A stretch of 64,000 nucleotides of DNA, taken from contig JAKFAO010000011.1 in the NCBI GenBank assembly GCA_021527695.1, positions 496,001-560,000 on the forward strand. The letters are read 5' to 3'. Below, in pieces: positions 21,096 to 35,914 of the stretch (its first letter is position 1; every line of letters begins with the position of its first letter). Origin of the DNA: Naematelia aurantialba. Its lineage: Eukaryota; Basidiomycota; Tremellomycetes; Tremellales; Naemateliaceae. A model generated the notes under the pieces. It was given only the letters and a program-made list of their open reading frames with translations, had not been told where the DNA came from and ran no database searches. The position numbers and the translations under genes were made by a program.

Positions 21096-22763
21096 ATGCC
21101 GAGACTCGAGCTGCTCCGCGCTGCACACGCGATGCAGCGGCGGAGCTTTGCGTCGTCCAGCGCTCAAACGCAGGTCCACATACCCGTCATACGGACGTTG
21201 GGGCAGCTACGGCGGTGGAGGCAGAATGCGCGCGAACGCCGACTACAAGTGGGCGTGGTACCTACTGTGCGGCCTGCGCATGTACACCAGCGGGGGCGGC
21301 TGTGGCTGACCACTCATGCTTAGATGGGCGCACTGCACGACGGCCATCTGAACCTCGGTATGTCGGTCACCGAGCACAGACGAGCACCCGCCACGCTGAT
21401 GCTGATGCTGATGCTGTTCTGTTACGTTGCGTGGACAGTTCGGGCGAGCCTGAAGCGACACCCTCTGACGGTCATGACGCTGTTTGTAAATCCTATGCAG
21501 GTACGCCCGCCCAGACTCCCCGCCCCTCCCTGCCGGGCCACTACAATGCCAGAGATCCCGTTACTCATCTCGGACCAGTTTGCGCCGACCGAAGACCTCG
21601 CGTCGTATCCGCGGAATGTCGAGCGGGATCTCGCCCTCCTCCTTCCCCTAGTATCTCCAGCCCCCCCAGGCTCTCGCCCGGCTGGGTCGTCATTACGCGG
21701 CCTAGGGGTATCAGAAAACGAGCCACATCGGCCAGTCGAGCAGCGGACTGTGCGCGGGCTTGGCGTGTCAGAAAACGACGGCCGGACACAGTTTGCCACT
21801 ACGAGCGCTACCACCGCCGGCCAGCTTGAGCGCGGCGAAAGCGCTCTGGTCGTTTTCGCACCAGCACCAGACGTCATGTACCCTCTCAAAGGGGAGCTGC
21901 AGGACCTCGGCCAGCATCGTGGCGCCAGCGTAGATGTGCGCGGGTACGGCGATGTCATGGAGGGCGCATCGCGACGTGGGCTTTCTGCTGTGCTTACTTG
22001 ATCGCCCCCTGCTGAATCAGCTGCAGCACAGTTTTTCAAGGGCGTTGCGACGGTAGTGACAAAGCTGTTCAACGCTGTAGAGGTGGGTTTCTCGTCCTGC
22101 AGCCTCAGACTCCCGCCATCAAGGGCCCCAGCTGACGCTGCCCGTAGCCCGATCACGCCTATTTCGGCCAGAAGGACATTCAGCAAGCTCTCTTGCTCAA
22201 AATCAGTCAGTCGTGATGCCCCAACTCCCCAGCACCCCATTCAGCGCTACTTTGAGCTCTGCCCCAACCCGCATGTTACTCAGTGCTCCGCTGACGAAGC
22301 AGTGCTGACCGACTTGCTGGTCGCACACCCGACACCGGACAACCTGCATATCCTCGGCACCACGCGAGACCCTCAGACGAACCTCGCGCTCTCTTCGCGC
22401 AACGCGTACCTCTCCCGCGAGGAGCTTGAGGTCGCGCCGGTGCTGTACCAAGCGCTCTCGGCTGCACGCGACGTCTTGGCCGCGTCGTGGGAGGCTAGCT
22501 CAGGCGCAGACGGCGTGACGGGGGAAGATATGATCTCAGCAGCGTCGCGGGTCGTGTCTGCTCGTCAAGAGGCGATAGAGGCAGAGGGCAGTCGCGTCGA
22601 CTTGCGGTTAGATTACGTCGAGGTGTTTGACAAGTACACGTTTGAGCCTGTGCGAGGGCCGGTGGACAAGGGCCGGGAGATGGTTGTTGCTGGTGCCGTG
22701 TGGGTGGGAAGGACGAGGCTCATAGATAATATGTTGTTGGGCTGGGATGTCGATGTAGCTTGA
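21096..22763 (+). CDS. PAN6: Pantothenate synthetase (pantoate-beta-alanine ligase)
   Basis: Eight exons (21096-21266, 21324-21357, 21439-21500, 21579-21650, 21831-21975, 22027-22082, 22148-22205, 22300-22763) give 353 aa. Family signatures: PTMGALHDGHLNL (HIGH-like, ATP), VMTLFVNPMQFAPTEDL, EGASRPQFFKGVATVVTKLF (pantoate site), PDHAYFGQKDIQQALLLK, and ALSSRNAYLS (KMSKS-like). It condenses pantoate, beta-alanine and ATP for vitamin B5 and CoA synthesis. The first residues before VHIPVIRTLGQLRRWR are basic and Ser-rich, possibly a weak mitochondrial targeting sequence. The acceptor before 21831 could instead be 6 bases upstream. The last exon codes an extra Ala/Ser-rich insertion near AASWEASSGADG. 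Confidence 0.92.
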
Positions 22764-23156
22764 ATGGTGCTGTAATGCGGCGGGGAGACGGGATCTCGGT
22801 CACCGCGGGGATGGTGAGGGGTGGTGAGGGGCCGGGCAGGGGTAAGAGGGAAGAGGGAAGAGGGAAGAGGGAAGAGGGAAGAGGGAAGAGGGAAGAGGGA
22901 AGAGGGAAGAAGGAAGAGGGAAGAGGGAAGAAGGAAGAAGGAAGAGGGAAGAGGGACGAGGGAAGAGGGAAGAGGGAAGAGGGAAGAGGGAAGAGGGAAG
23001 AGGGACGAGGGAAGAAGGAAGACGAGGAGCGGATACTCGCATGCATTTTGTCATCTACCTCACGCATAGATATATCGCTATCTATGTTTTGGCGTAGCCA
23101 GCGCTGACGCCTTTTCGCTCCCGTCCGGCAGATGGCGCAGAGTGTCAAGCGGCCGC
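22764..23156. repeat. (GGGAAGA)n minisatellite between convergent genes
   Basis: From about 22842 to 23022 the + strand is a 7-bp GGGAAGA array with occasional AAGGAAG and GACGAGG variants, about 25 copies. The rest of the spacer is ordinary 3' flank. Confidence 0.9.
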
Positions 23157-26291
<3,135 letters not shown>

Positions 26292-28122
26292 GATGGGTTT
26301 TTCGAGTTTTCGACGAGCAGAGGCGACAAATGCGGCGCGGTTGCAAGGACAGGCGTGTAGCTAGCAGCGATGCCTCTCGAGTATTCTACAAATCTGCTCA
26401 AACCGTGTTGCAGTACGAAAAATAGTGTGGTCTACGTAGCACCAGCAGCCCGAGGAGTATTCTGCACTCGACGGCCATCTCCGGGGCTACTCGCATCCTC
26501 CTCTGACTGTACAAGCAAGGTGTGACACCTGAAGCTTCGGGGTAAGGTGAAGCTCCTGGCGCCTATAGCGCCTATACCAGGGAGGTGCCCAGCTGCCTGA
26601 AAAGATCTATGTAGGCATCACAAGCGATCGCTGGCATCGGAATTTATCCGCTGCCATTTTACGTGAGCCCTCGCGGCAAACGTTAGCCCTCCCATCTCTG
26701 CTGTCCGGCCCCAGTCCGTGCATTGCAAGGTAATCCCCTACTCGCGACCACTACGACAGAGCACAGCACTACGACCTCCCGGCCACTGAGACCTGCTCGC
26801 CTGGTGCTGCATGGTCTTATTTCCTGGTCCAGACATCCCCCGAGTGCACCACAAGGGTCCGTGGGATGTTTGCCGATCCCACCGCCACAAACCCGCAGCC
26901 ACAGGCACTTTTGTCTCTGGCTGTTGAGTTTTCGACAGTTGTCCCACCTTGCTGCTGCTGCTGCTGCTGCCTGTGCCTCTGCTGCTGCTGCCTGTGCCTC
27001 TGCTGCTGCTGCTGCCACTGCCCCCGCTCGCTGCCGTCGCTTGTAGTCCCGACTACATAGATACCCAAACGAACAAAAATGCCAAACTCGCCGTTGCCGT
27101 GTTCCGTGAAAGCCGGGAAAATAGCAGCTTATCGCGTCCCTGAAGTCGTCGATGGCGAGTCTTGGCTGCGATAAGTCGTGATCCGCCCGTTGGCTTCACG
27201 TCATCCCACCTCACTCCGCCTCTGTCGGCAGCGCTGGTGCTTCCGCAGCAGCAGCTCACTTGCACAGGAGCTGTCGTCTGCTGCTGCTGCTCCCCCCCTG
27301 AACTGGCGGCATGCATGACGGATCTCGGAAAGAGTGACCACGCAAGGCCAAATAGGATGACAGGGGGGAGAGGCGAGCACGCTGGGCTTATCGCGTTGAT
27401 TGCCATTGCATCACTGGGGAGCTTTTGAGTTGGCTGCTGACCGTCAAGGTTGCTCCACGACCCGGTGCTCTTTGTCGATGCCTGCTGCTACTGCCTGCTG
27501 CTGCTGCTTGAGCAACGACTCTCTGGCACGGCCAGCGAGTAGCCAGAACTGCACCTCCCAAGGCGCTCGTGACTCTCACCAGCAATTCTCCTCGTCTCTT
27601 CTCTAGCGAGTAGTGATCGAGATAAGACCATTCGGCCCACATGGTGCCCTAACGACAAAGTTCGCTTCCGTCCCAGCCCTAGTCCCCCCTAAATCTCCTC
27701 CTTCTTCCCCTCCTCCTCCTCCTCCCTCCCCTCCTCCTCCTTCTCCTCCTCCTCCTACCCAGCGCCCCGTCTCTGTCAGTTTTCGCGCTAGCGCGACGCC
27801 AAGCAGCAAACTCCCCTATCACTCCATATTTAGACGAGCGGTAACGTCCCGGGTCTCACCGCCTTGTACGTGGACCCCCTGCGACGAGCTGAGGCCTGCC
27901 TTGCCGTGTGAGAAGCAAGGGGACGCGGCCAGGCCAGGAACGCCAGGCTTCGTCAAAGAGCGAGGTCTGGCTGCCCGTAACCGACCGCAGGGAGAGAGAT
28001 AGAGGCAGAGGGCAGCCCCACCCCTCGCCCCACATCACACCATGGCTGGCCGGCATACTTAAAGGGTGCTGCGCGAATCCCCGACCCCAACTTACCACAG
28101 AAGTGAGCATACACTGATCAGC
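26292..28122. promoter_or_regulatory. Divergent aminotransferase/permease control region with GATAAG sites
   Basis: 1.83 kb without a credible gene. GATAAG (either strand) occurs at 27128-27133, 27170-27175, 27387-27392 and 27621-27626, the target of fungal GATA nitrogen regulators such as Gat1/AreA. 26950-27015 and 27250-27290 are CTG/GCAGCA runs and 27670-27765 is a CTCCTC pyrimidine tract like those found ahead of well-expressed fungal genes. A GCGCCTATA duplication lies near 26560-26578. Confidence 0.55.
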
Positions 28123-30648
28123 ATGTCCCACATCGACGACGAGAAGGCGTACCACAATGGCAAGGGCGCACCGGACGAGGGGTCCGTGGCGATCATGCCT
28201 GCGAGCGAGGTCCCGGCCATCGAGGACGTTGCCGTCGACATCCACACCCATCTCTGTGAGCCCCCTCTGAGCATGCGAGCACTGCACGCGGCGGCATGCG
28301 CACGGAGCTGACGGGTGCTGTTCAGACGATGGTGTTCAGCGACGGATGGAGCAGCGACACATGCAGATGATTGCGCTGGCCGGCACCCTCGGCACGGGTC
28401 TCTTCCTCGTGAGCGCCTCGGCTCCGCGGTCGTTATCACCGCCCAGAGACACGATGCTAATCTTGGTGATAGGGTAGTGGAAAAGCCATTGCGCACGGTG
28501 GCCCTCTAGGTGCCCTACTGGCCTACATCCACGTCGGCACCATCTCGTGAGCTTCTTTCCTTACTCCTTCCAGCTGCCGCTGACAGACGCCAGATACGCC
28601 ATGTGTTAGTCTCCATGACATTGAAGCTCGGCCGCCGCCGTCTGGTGTATGCTGACGCATCCTCATTGTATAGTGGTCTCCCTCGGGGAGATGGCCGTCT
28701 ACGCGCCGATTTCTGGAGGTTACATCCACTTTGTGCGTTCATCCTTCCCTATTCTGACACTGCTTGGACGGATGCCTCGACGGATACCTCCATACGACGC
28801 TAGCAGTGCTGATGCTTCGCAGGCGGAACGATGGCTCAACCCCTCGGCTGGCTTTGCACTTGGCTACCAGGTCGTATTCTCCGGTATCATCTCGCTGCCC
28901 ACTGAGCTCATCTCGGCCTCGATCCTCATCTCGTACTGGGACACTGGCAAGTCCCCTCACCTCCCTGATACACCCGGGTTCCGCTTCTCCTTGCTACACT
29001 GCCGGTGCCTCGAGCGGAGACTGACCCGCGCAGCATACCCTATCAGCCACCAAGCAGCGTACCTCACCGTGCTGATGATTATCTGCGCCATGGTCGTGAG
29101 TCTCGCTCCCACGACTCACGCGCTCCACCTCTCGTCGCGGTTCTCGCCACTGACGCCACCAGAACTACCTCGGTGTGCGCTGGTTCGGCGAGTCTGAATT
29201 CATCTTTGCAATGATCAAGATTGCCCTGATTGTGGGACTCATCATCGCGGGTCTCGTGGTCGACCTCGGGGGTGGCCCGAACGGCGACCGAATTGGCTTT
29301 AGGTACTGGAAGAACCCGGGTGCTTTCGCAGAGTACCACACTACCGGCAACACGGGCAAGTTCCTCGGCTGGTTCACCGACCTCTTGCAAGCCGCGTACA
29401 GTTACTTGGGTATGGAGCAGATTGCCGTTGCCGCTGCAGAGGTCAAGAACCCTCGTATTGCCGTGGCCAAGGCATGCCGCCGTATCTTCTACCGTATCGC
29501 CCTGTTCTACATTGTCGGTATCCTCATCGTCGGTATGCTCGTGCCGTACGACAACGACTCGCTCCTCCAGTCGACCGGTACGGCCGCGTCGTCGCCGTTT
29601 GTGCTCGCCTTCAACCTCGCCGGTATCAAGGTCCTGCCCAGCATCATCAACGCCGGTGTCCTCACCTCGGCCTTCTCCGCCGCCAACTCGGGTCTCTACG
29701 GCTCGAGCCGAATGCTGTACGGTCTGGCGCTGCGTGGCCAAGCACCGCGCATCTTTGCGCGCACGACGCGCAAGGGCCTGCCCATCTACTCGCTCGTCCT
29801 CGTGACCGTGTTCATGCTGCTGTGCTACATGGCGCTCGGCGCCGGTGCGGAGACCGCCCTCAACTGGCTGTCCAACCTCACCTCGCTGTCGGGTTTCATC
29901 GTGTGGTGTGTGATCTCCCTCACGTACCTCCGCTTCCGCGCCGGTGTAAAGGCCCAAGGCATCGACACGTCCAAGTTCCAGTGAGTTTATTTATCGAAAA
30001 AAATTATCGGTCGATGGCGAGTTTGCTGGCTGGCTGGCTCGGAGCTCGGCCTCGCAGAGCTGGCCGACCGCAACGAGCTGTGACGACCTGTGTGGGAGAA
30101 TACCATCACTGACTCGTGTAGCTACCGCGGACCGTTCCAGCCTTACGCTGCATACTGGTGCATTTTCTGGTGCTGCATTGTGAGTTGGGTTTCACTGCGT
30201 CTCCTCGGAGCTGTCTCTATGACGTCTATCACGTCCGTCCGTCACCTGTACTGTCACTGTCACGCGTCAACTGTCTACCTGCCTCACCCGCGCACTCGAC
30301 ACCGTCGTAGCCACTTTCTGCTTGTCACTTTCTGCTTGCCACTTTCACCCGATCCCGCGACTTGTGTTACAAAACAGAGACCGCGCTGACCGCCAGGTCA
30401 TCATCTTCAACGGCTGGGAAGTGTTCACCAAGGGCGGGTGGGACGCCTCGGACTTTGTCGTGGCGTACATCAACCTGCCGCTCTTCTTCCTGCTCGTCGT
30501 GGGCTTCCTCGTCGTCCGCAAGCCCAAGCACTTGAAGCCGCACGAGCTCGACTTCTTCAGCAACATCCCCAGCGACGAGGAGGTCTCGTACGAGGAGCCG
30601 CCGCCAAAGACCATCTTCCACAAGATTGCCAACTACGTCTTCACCTAG
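28123..30648 (+). CDS. Amino-acid permease, APC superfamily (AAT type)
   Basis: Ten exons (28123-28255, 28326-28408, 28473-28546, 28594-28604, 28674-28732, 28823-28946, 29034-29095, 29163-29980, 30122-30179, 30397-30648) give 557 aa. Typical features: hydrophilic N-terminus then QRRMEQRHMQMIALAGTLGTGLFLGSG (TM1), LVSLGEMAVYAPISGGYIHF, ELISASILISYWDT, GFRYWKNPGAF, the TM6 block YSYLGMEQIAVAAAEVKNP, and ANSGLYGSSRMLYGLALRGQAP. About 12 helices and a C-terminal tail KPKHLKPHELDFFS. It imports amino acids by proton symport at the plasma membrane. Exon 28594-28604 has 11 nt, and intron 28947-29033 has a GC donor. The large exon shows strong C/G-ending codon preference, suggesting high expression. 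The upstream region has GATA sites. Confidence 0.93.
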
Positions 30649-31666
30649 GCGTTGCGCGGTGCCGCCGTCGATCCCTCCCTCCCTTGTCGATCCGTTCTCG
30701 CTTAGAGGGGAGAGCATCCCTGCTCTCTCTTTCGTTATCTCGCCCCCTTCTCTCGTTACCGCGAATCTCTACCTCGCCACTTGCCTACCTCGTCACCTCT
30801 ACCTCAATCGTCACCTACCTAACTGGTCACCTACCTCACTGGTCACCTCTTACCTCACCTGTCACCTCTTACCTCACCCGTCACCTCCTCGTAGTCTCTC
30901 TTCTTCTCGTCTCCTCTCTAACTCCGAAACACGAGTCTCTCATGCCCTCCCAGACGGCATCTGTACCCTAGTCACTAGTCTCTCCTGCCTCTTTCGGACC
31001 GTATCTTTCATTATGCTTGTGCGTTCGAAACCTGCCATTCATAGCTATCTTTCGAAACGTGCCATTCGTAGTGTTTGCTTTATACCTCCGAAACGTCGTC
31101 CGTAGTGTCCGTAGTGCTAGCAGCTCGTACCGTCCGCCTCCCCTGGCTCCTCTCTTCTCTCTTCTTGACCGACCCGACAAAAAGTCACCCACGAACCGAA
31201 TCTCAACCTTTCTAGAACCCTTGTCTATACGTTGTTTGCCTGGAACCCTAGAATAGCCTCGAAATCATCTAGTTGTCAGAAGCAGTGCGATGCAACTTTG
31301 CCTGGATAGTTGGCCTGGCTCCCCGCCGCATCGCTGACTCGCTCGCTCGATTGGTAGTGACAACACGCTGCCAGACAATGCCACAAACGACCCCAGACTG
31401 CAATAAGACCCAGACGGCGCACAGCAAGCTGCATGCCGGCCACACCGACGCCTATACCTGTTGCTACAGCTGAACAATATCCATTCCACCCAAACCACCC
31501 ACACAAGACCCTACACATCCGAAACCACCCACACAAGACCCTACACACAACACACACTCAAGACTCCCACAAGACACCCACCCAGCTGACCCTGCGCACC
31601 ACAGCCACCAACAGCGTCGCCCGTCACGTCGCGCATCTTGCCCTCCATCTCGCCCCCACTTGGCTC
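30649..31666. other. Convergent intergenic region with short tandem repeats
   Basis: 30770-30905 repeats a GTCACCT(CTT)ACCTCACC unit. 31020-31080 has two copies of TTCGAAACGTGCCATTCGTAG about 29 bp apart. 31492-31547 has two 25-bp copies of AACCACCCACACAAGACCCT with period 30. No gene seen. Confidence 0.6.
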
Positions 31667-34600
31667 TCACGCCGCCTGCTCCTTCATCCTACTCATGAAC
31701 CCCGCTATCCGACCAAGATCCATCGTCTGCCCATCACTCTCCACAGCCGTCGTCAGCCCGTCTAGCATCTAGCAACTATCGTTAGCAAAGCCTCACATTG
31801 CACGCATCCGACGACGCCCCTCGCCACAGGGCAAGGGCACGAGAGGATGATGAGTAGGATGGCGGGCAGGATAACGAGCAAGAGCACAAGCACGGCACGA
31901 GCAGACCACCACTCACCCCATCCACCTTGTCCACCGGAACCTTTGTACACAGGCTAACCAGGCGTCGGTACTTGAGAGCCATATCGGTACTTTCTCCCTC
32001 GAGGGCCCTCGTCCTACTTTCCAGTATCTGGGCGATCCTGTCTTCCCAGGCGACCATCCGACGGAGCTTGGCGATCGCTCCAGCCTCCGTCGGCTGCGGC
32101 ACCGGCATCTCACTCCCCAGGCCCTCGGGCACTTGTGGTGCCGGAATATGAGGCGGGAGCGGGGAGAACGCCGGGCCCCCACCGGTCGCTCGCCCCGTCC
32201 AGTCCAGAGTGGAGATGCTCGAAAGCGCCCGTCGTACATTTTCAGACTTTTGGCGAACCTGCTCAAGCTCCCCTACGGCCGCTTGCGCACGCTGAACTGC
32301 TTGCCGCTTGTCCGCCAACGACCGCGTCGCATGTCGAACAGACGCTTCAGTCGTATTGAGCTTGGTCTGCTTGGCCGTCATTTCAGACGCAAACGCCTCG
32401 TTGATATTCTCAAAGATGGCCGCGATATCTGACACGATCAGTACCAGACCGTAAACATGCCTCTTTGACGGCGACTTGTACTTACTCTTCTGTACGTCTC
32501 GACTTTGTCGCTCGGGTCTGGGCACTTCTGACTTTAGGCTTGAGACCACCGCTTCGGCAGAAGAAAGTTTAAGCGCCTACATGTCAGCCGCTCTTCTACA
32601 GTCAAGCCCAAGGAAAACCTCCTCGAATTCAGTTCAAGGGCGCAACTCACATCCACCTCGATACCGAAATCTTGAGGCTTCAGACCCAGCTTATTTGCTC
32701 TCGCTTTATCCGCCCCGGCATCCAACAACAGTGTGACCAGCCCCTTGTTACCCACGCGAGCAGCGACGTTGAGCGCCGTGTCCCCATGCACATCCTGCAC
32801 ATCTATCAGGTTCTTGAGAGACGGTGTGGTGGCATTGCCATTCGCCTCGCGGTTGTCTCTTGCCACCCACTCCAGCACTCCAGCCATATATGCTCGTGCA
32901 GAGGCCGCACGGCCTTTGATCCCCGCCACCAGGGCGATGTGGTGCACGATAGACCGGTAGGCGTGATCGAGGGTCTGTATAGACGGCGCGAGGTGTTGGA
33001 GGAGTTGCTCAAACGTGCCAGCATCAAAGTGGTTTGTGGTCAAGACGGACCGGATCAGTGGCGTCTCGCCAGCATAGTTGCCGCGGTGGATATCAGCACC
33101 CAGCTCGATCAGCTCTGGGATCAGTTCGAGCTTCGCCAGTGAGCCCGCCCAATGCAGCGCTGTATGCCCGTCCTTGTCGATGATCATGTCGATGTCAAAG
33201 TCGGGCGCTGCGTCAGGCTCGAGACCGAACGTTGCGCGCAGACTGCCCGGCTTGTCTTGTGCGAAGACGGCGAGAAGCTTTTGGCGGATCCGATCGGTAT
33301 GCGCACTGGGTTTCGGTCTCAGTGGCTTATCCGATAGACGCATGCTAGTAGGCAGGGGTGGCGCATCGCGCAACTCGTCGGTAGACTCCTCGTCATCCTC
33401 CGCATCTACCTCCATAACCTCTTCGACAGCTGCACCAGTGTATTCGCTCTGCTCGTTTGGTTTTTGCCGCTTTGGAGGTGGAGGCTGCATGTCCCCGTTC
33501 GGGTACTGGGCGTGGAACATGGGCTGTGGCTGTCCATATTGGTCGAGGTAGACGTCGGCACCGCTGGGTGGGAGACCGATACCGTTGATATCAGCAGACG
33601 CAGCGAGAGCACCTTGTTCATCCAGCGGCATCGGTCGAGGTTGCGGGGTAAAGTACATGGGTTGTCCGCCATAGCCCATTTGGAGGTTCATGAGCTGGCC
33701 CTCCCCATTGACGAACTGCGGCGGTGGCGGCGGAGGCAGCCCCTGGCCGAGGCCATGTGTATAGGGCGAGATCATACGCCCGGATCCGCTGAGAGCGGGG
33801 TAGAATGCCATAGAGTTGTTTGGCGTCTTTTGGGTGCCAGCATCGGGCGTGCCGTTTCGGACGAGCGGGAGAGAAGCGACGTTGTTTGGTGATGGAATAA
33901 AATCAAAGATAGGCGAGAGATACGCCGTCACGCCATACTGTGCGGCCAGTTCTTGTCCACGTTGGAACGGGATCCTGGAGATTCAGCATTAGTCGTGCAT
34001 GCAGAATGCACACAGTGACACTTACCAGGTGCCTTGATATTTGCCGTCTGCACCGTCAGCCAAGGTCATTGCTAGGAACTCTAGTCGGCGACTTACAGCC
34101 ACCTTGGACCTTTTCGTGCTCTCCGGTCAAGACCTCCTTCTCCAGGATCTTCGTTCGAGCAGATTTTGGTATACCCGCGACCTTGAGGATCTGCGTGGCA
34201 TTGACCCAGCTACTCAAAGCGTTAGTCGTTCGCCCTCCCAAGTCGTCTCCCTTCACCAGGAGAGATCGTTCCCCTGAGAGTTCGGAGACTCACGAATCGG
34301 CCGTACGCCTCATCACCGAGATGCCACGGATCATTGCCTCGAAGACGGGAATCTACGCCTTGGTCAGCTACTGAGCTCGCACATAGATACCAGTCCGAGT
34401 CTCGGGCCCCGTTGGGGAACAGGCACATGTCTTGAGTCTTGATAGGGGATATGATGCGGTGGATGGGTTCTCGATGGGGATGGGTACGAAGCATGAGTCG
34501 CGAGGAGGGCACGTGCGATTCCGGCCCTCGAGCCATATGGGAGGGTAGACACGGGTGTAGACACGAGCGCCATTGCTCGAATCGCAACAAAGGACATACT

Positions 34601-35474
34601 CCAGAATAGACGCTCGCATAAACCTTTGCCGCGGCAAGACCACCTCCCGCTGCGGCATGTTGCGGTACCTGACCAGGTGCGTGGCCCATGATCGTGCCAA
34701 AGACATTCGAGTTTCCATGCAGCGCATGCGGGGGTGGCGGACCCATCGATGCTTGGGAATGCTGTAGCGCCTGCCCCTGTCCTTGTGGCTGTGGCTGTGA
34801 TTGAGACTGTGGCTGTGGCTGCGAATGCGGCTGAGAATGTGATTGTAATGAAGGTTGAGAGTGGGAGAGCGACTGGGATTGGGAGAGTGACTGGGATTGG
34901 GAGAGCGGCTGGGAGAGCGGCTGGGAGAGCAGTTGAGATTGGGACTGAGAGAGGGAGTGAGAATGGGGTTGGGGAAGAGGTTGCGGCGGGGGCGGTGGGC
35001 GCGCTTGTGGCATGTGCGGCGAGCCATGCGCGTGCGAGTACAGGTGTGGCGGCAACGAGTGGAGAGGGGCCGGTGTCACTTCGAGGGCGCTGGGTGATAG
35101 GGCAGGGAGGAGGGATGCGTGAGACGGCGTCGCGGGCGGTCCCACTGGATTGGTCGAGCTGCTCGGTCGCCGATGACAGTGATAGCGATCGCGATAGCGT
35201 GAAAGTAGGCCGTTGGCCAAAGACAGTGATAGTGATAGCGATAGCGAGAAAGTAGCCGTTGGCCAAAGACGGTGATAGCGATAGTGATAGCGTGCAGCGA
35301 GGAAGATTCGACAAGCCACAAACAAGCTCAAGTACCGTAGGCATGCGTCGGAGCGGATCAAGACGAGGATGAGCAAATGTGGAAGAAGATGAGAATCGAC
35401 ATAACGTATCGTCAGCAACGCTCCTACTCTGCTCCATTCCTCACGGACAGCAAGACTCACCTTGACGCCTCCAT
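31667..35474 (-). CDS. MBP1: MBP1/SWI4-like APSES (KilA-N) transcription factor with ankyrin repeats
   Basis: Nine exons (35474-35461, 35158-34600, 34352-34294, 34209-34097, 34047-34026, 33974-32651, 32576-32486, 32428-31917, 31768-31667) give 931 aa. Residues about 25-190 are Gln/Ser/Pro-rich. The KilA-N domain follows: [70 protein letters not shown]. After a linker come ankyrin repeats ([45 protein letters not shown]). A C-terminal coiled coil ([15 protein letters not shown] onward) matches the Swi6-binding type. In fungi MBF drives G1/S genes in the nucleus through ACGCGT. Exon 34047-34026 is 22 nt, and intron 1 carries a 46-bp tandem repeat. Confidence 0.93.
35171..35300. repeat. 46-bp tandem repeat in MBP1 intron 1
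   Basis: Two to three copies of a unit beginning CAAAGACRGTGATAG (starts at 35218 and 35264, a partial divergent copy from about 35172), each with internal GATAGCGATAG and ending GTAGCCGTTGGC. All lies in intron 35460-35159. Confidence 0.85.
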
Positions 35475-35914
35475 CGTGGACTCTCGCTACGATCGAGTAC
35501 TAGATCGGCACGAGTTGCAGCCCGACAGTCTATCCAGACCAATGCTGCTTCGATAACTTGTTGTATGTGGCCCCCCGAGATGCTTGCTTGCGTCGACAGA
35601 CAGTTGGTGGATGAATGGGGGACATCTTGAAGACTCTTTCGCGTCGGAGCGCGTCGCGTTCGGCTAAAATGGGGGGATCACACAAAGTTTCTCGCCACGT
35701 ACTGGTTCCAATCTGAGCGTAACGATGCATTCGTCCAACAAAGACGTCCAGCGTCTGTCCAGAGAGAACAAGAGACACTATAAACCCGTATCTAACAAGG
35801 CGTTTCTGTCCATACACCACATCCATGCCACCCACTCGGATACCCGCCAATCACCCAGATCCTTGCCAATCACTCGGAAACGTGCCAATCACCCAGATGC
35901 CTGCTGTCACCCAC
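35475..35914. other. Spacer between MBP1 start and upstream gene end
   Basis: Presumably the MBP1 promoter. 35835-35930 has four imperfect copies of GCCAATCACYCAGATNCC, overlapping the end of the next gene. No gene seen. Confidence 0.5.

Noticed and set aside
31492..31547. Two 25-bp direct repeats with 30-bp period as a CRISPR-like array
   Set aside because: Only two copies, 4-6 bp between them, eukaryotic intergenic DNA.
35076..35460. Minus-strand frames extending the MBP1 protein upstream as Ser/Leu repeats
   Set aside because: They translate the 46-bp repeat; the ATG exon 35474-35461 joined to 35158 gives a clean start [13 protein letters not shown].
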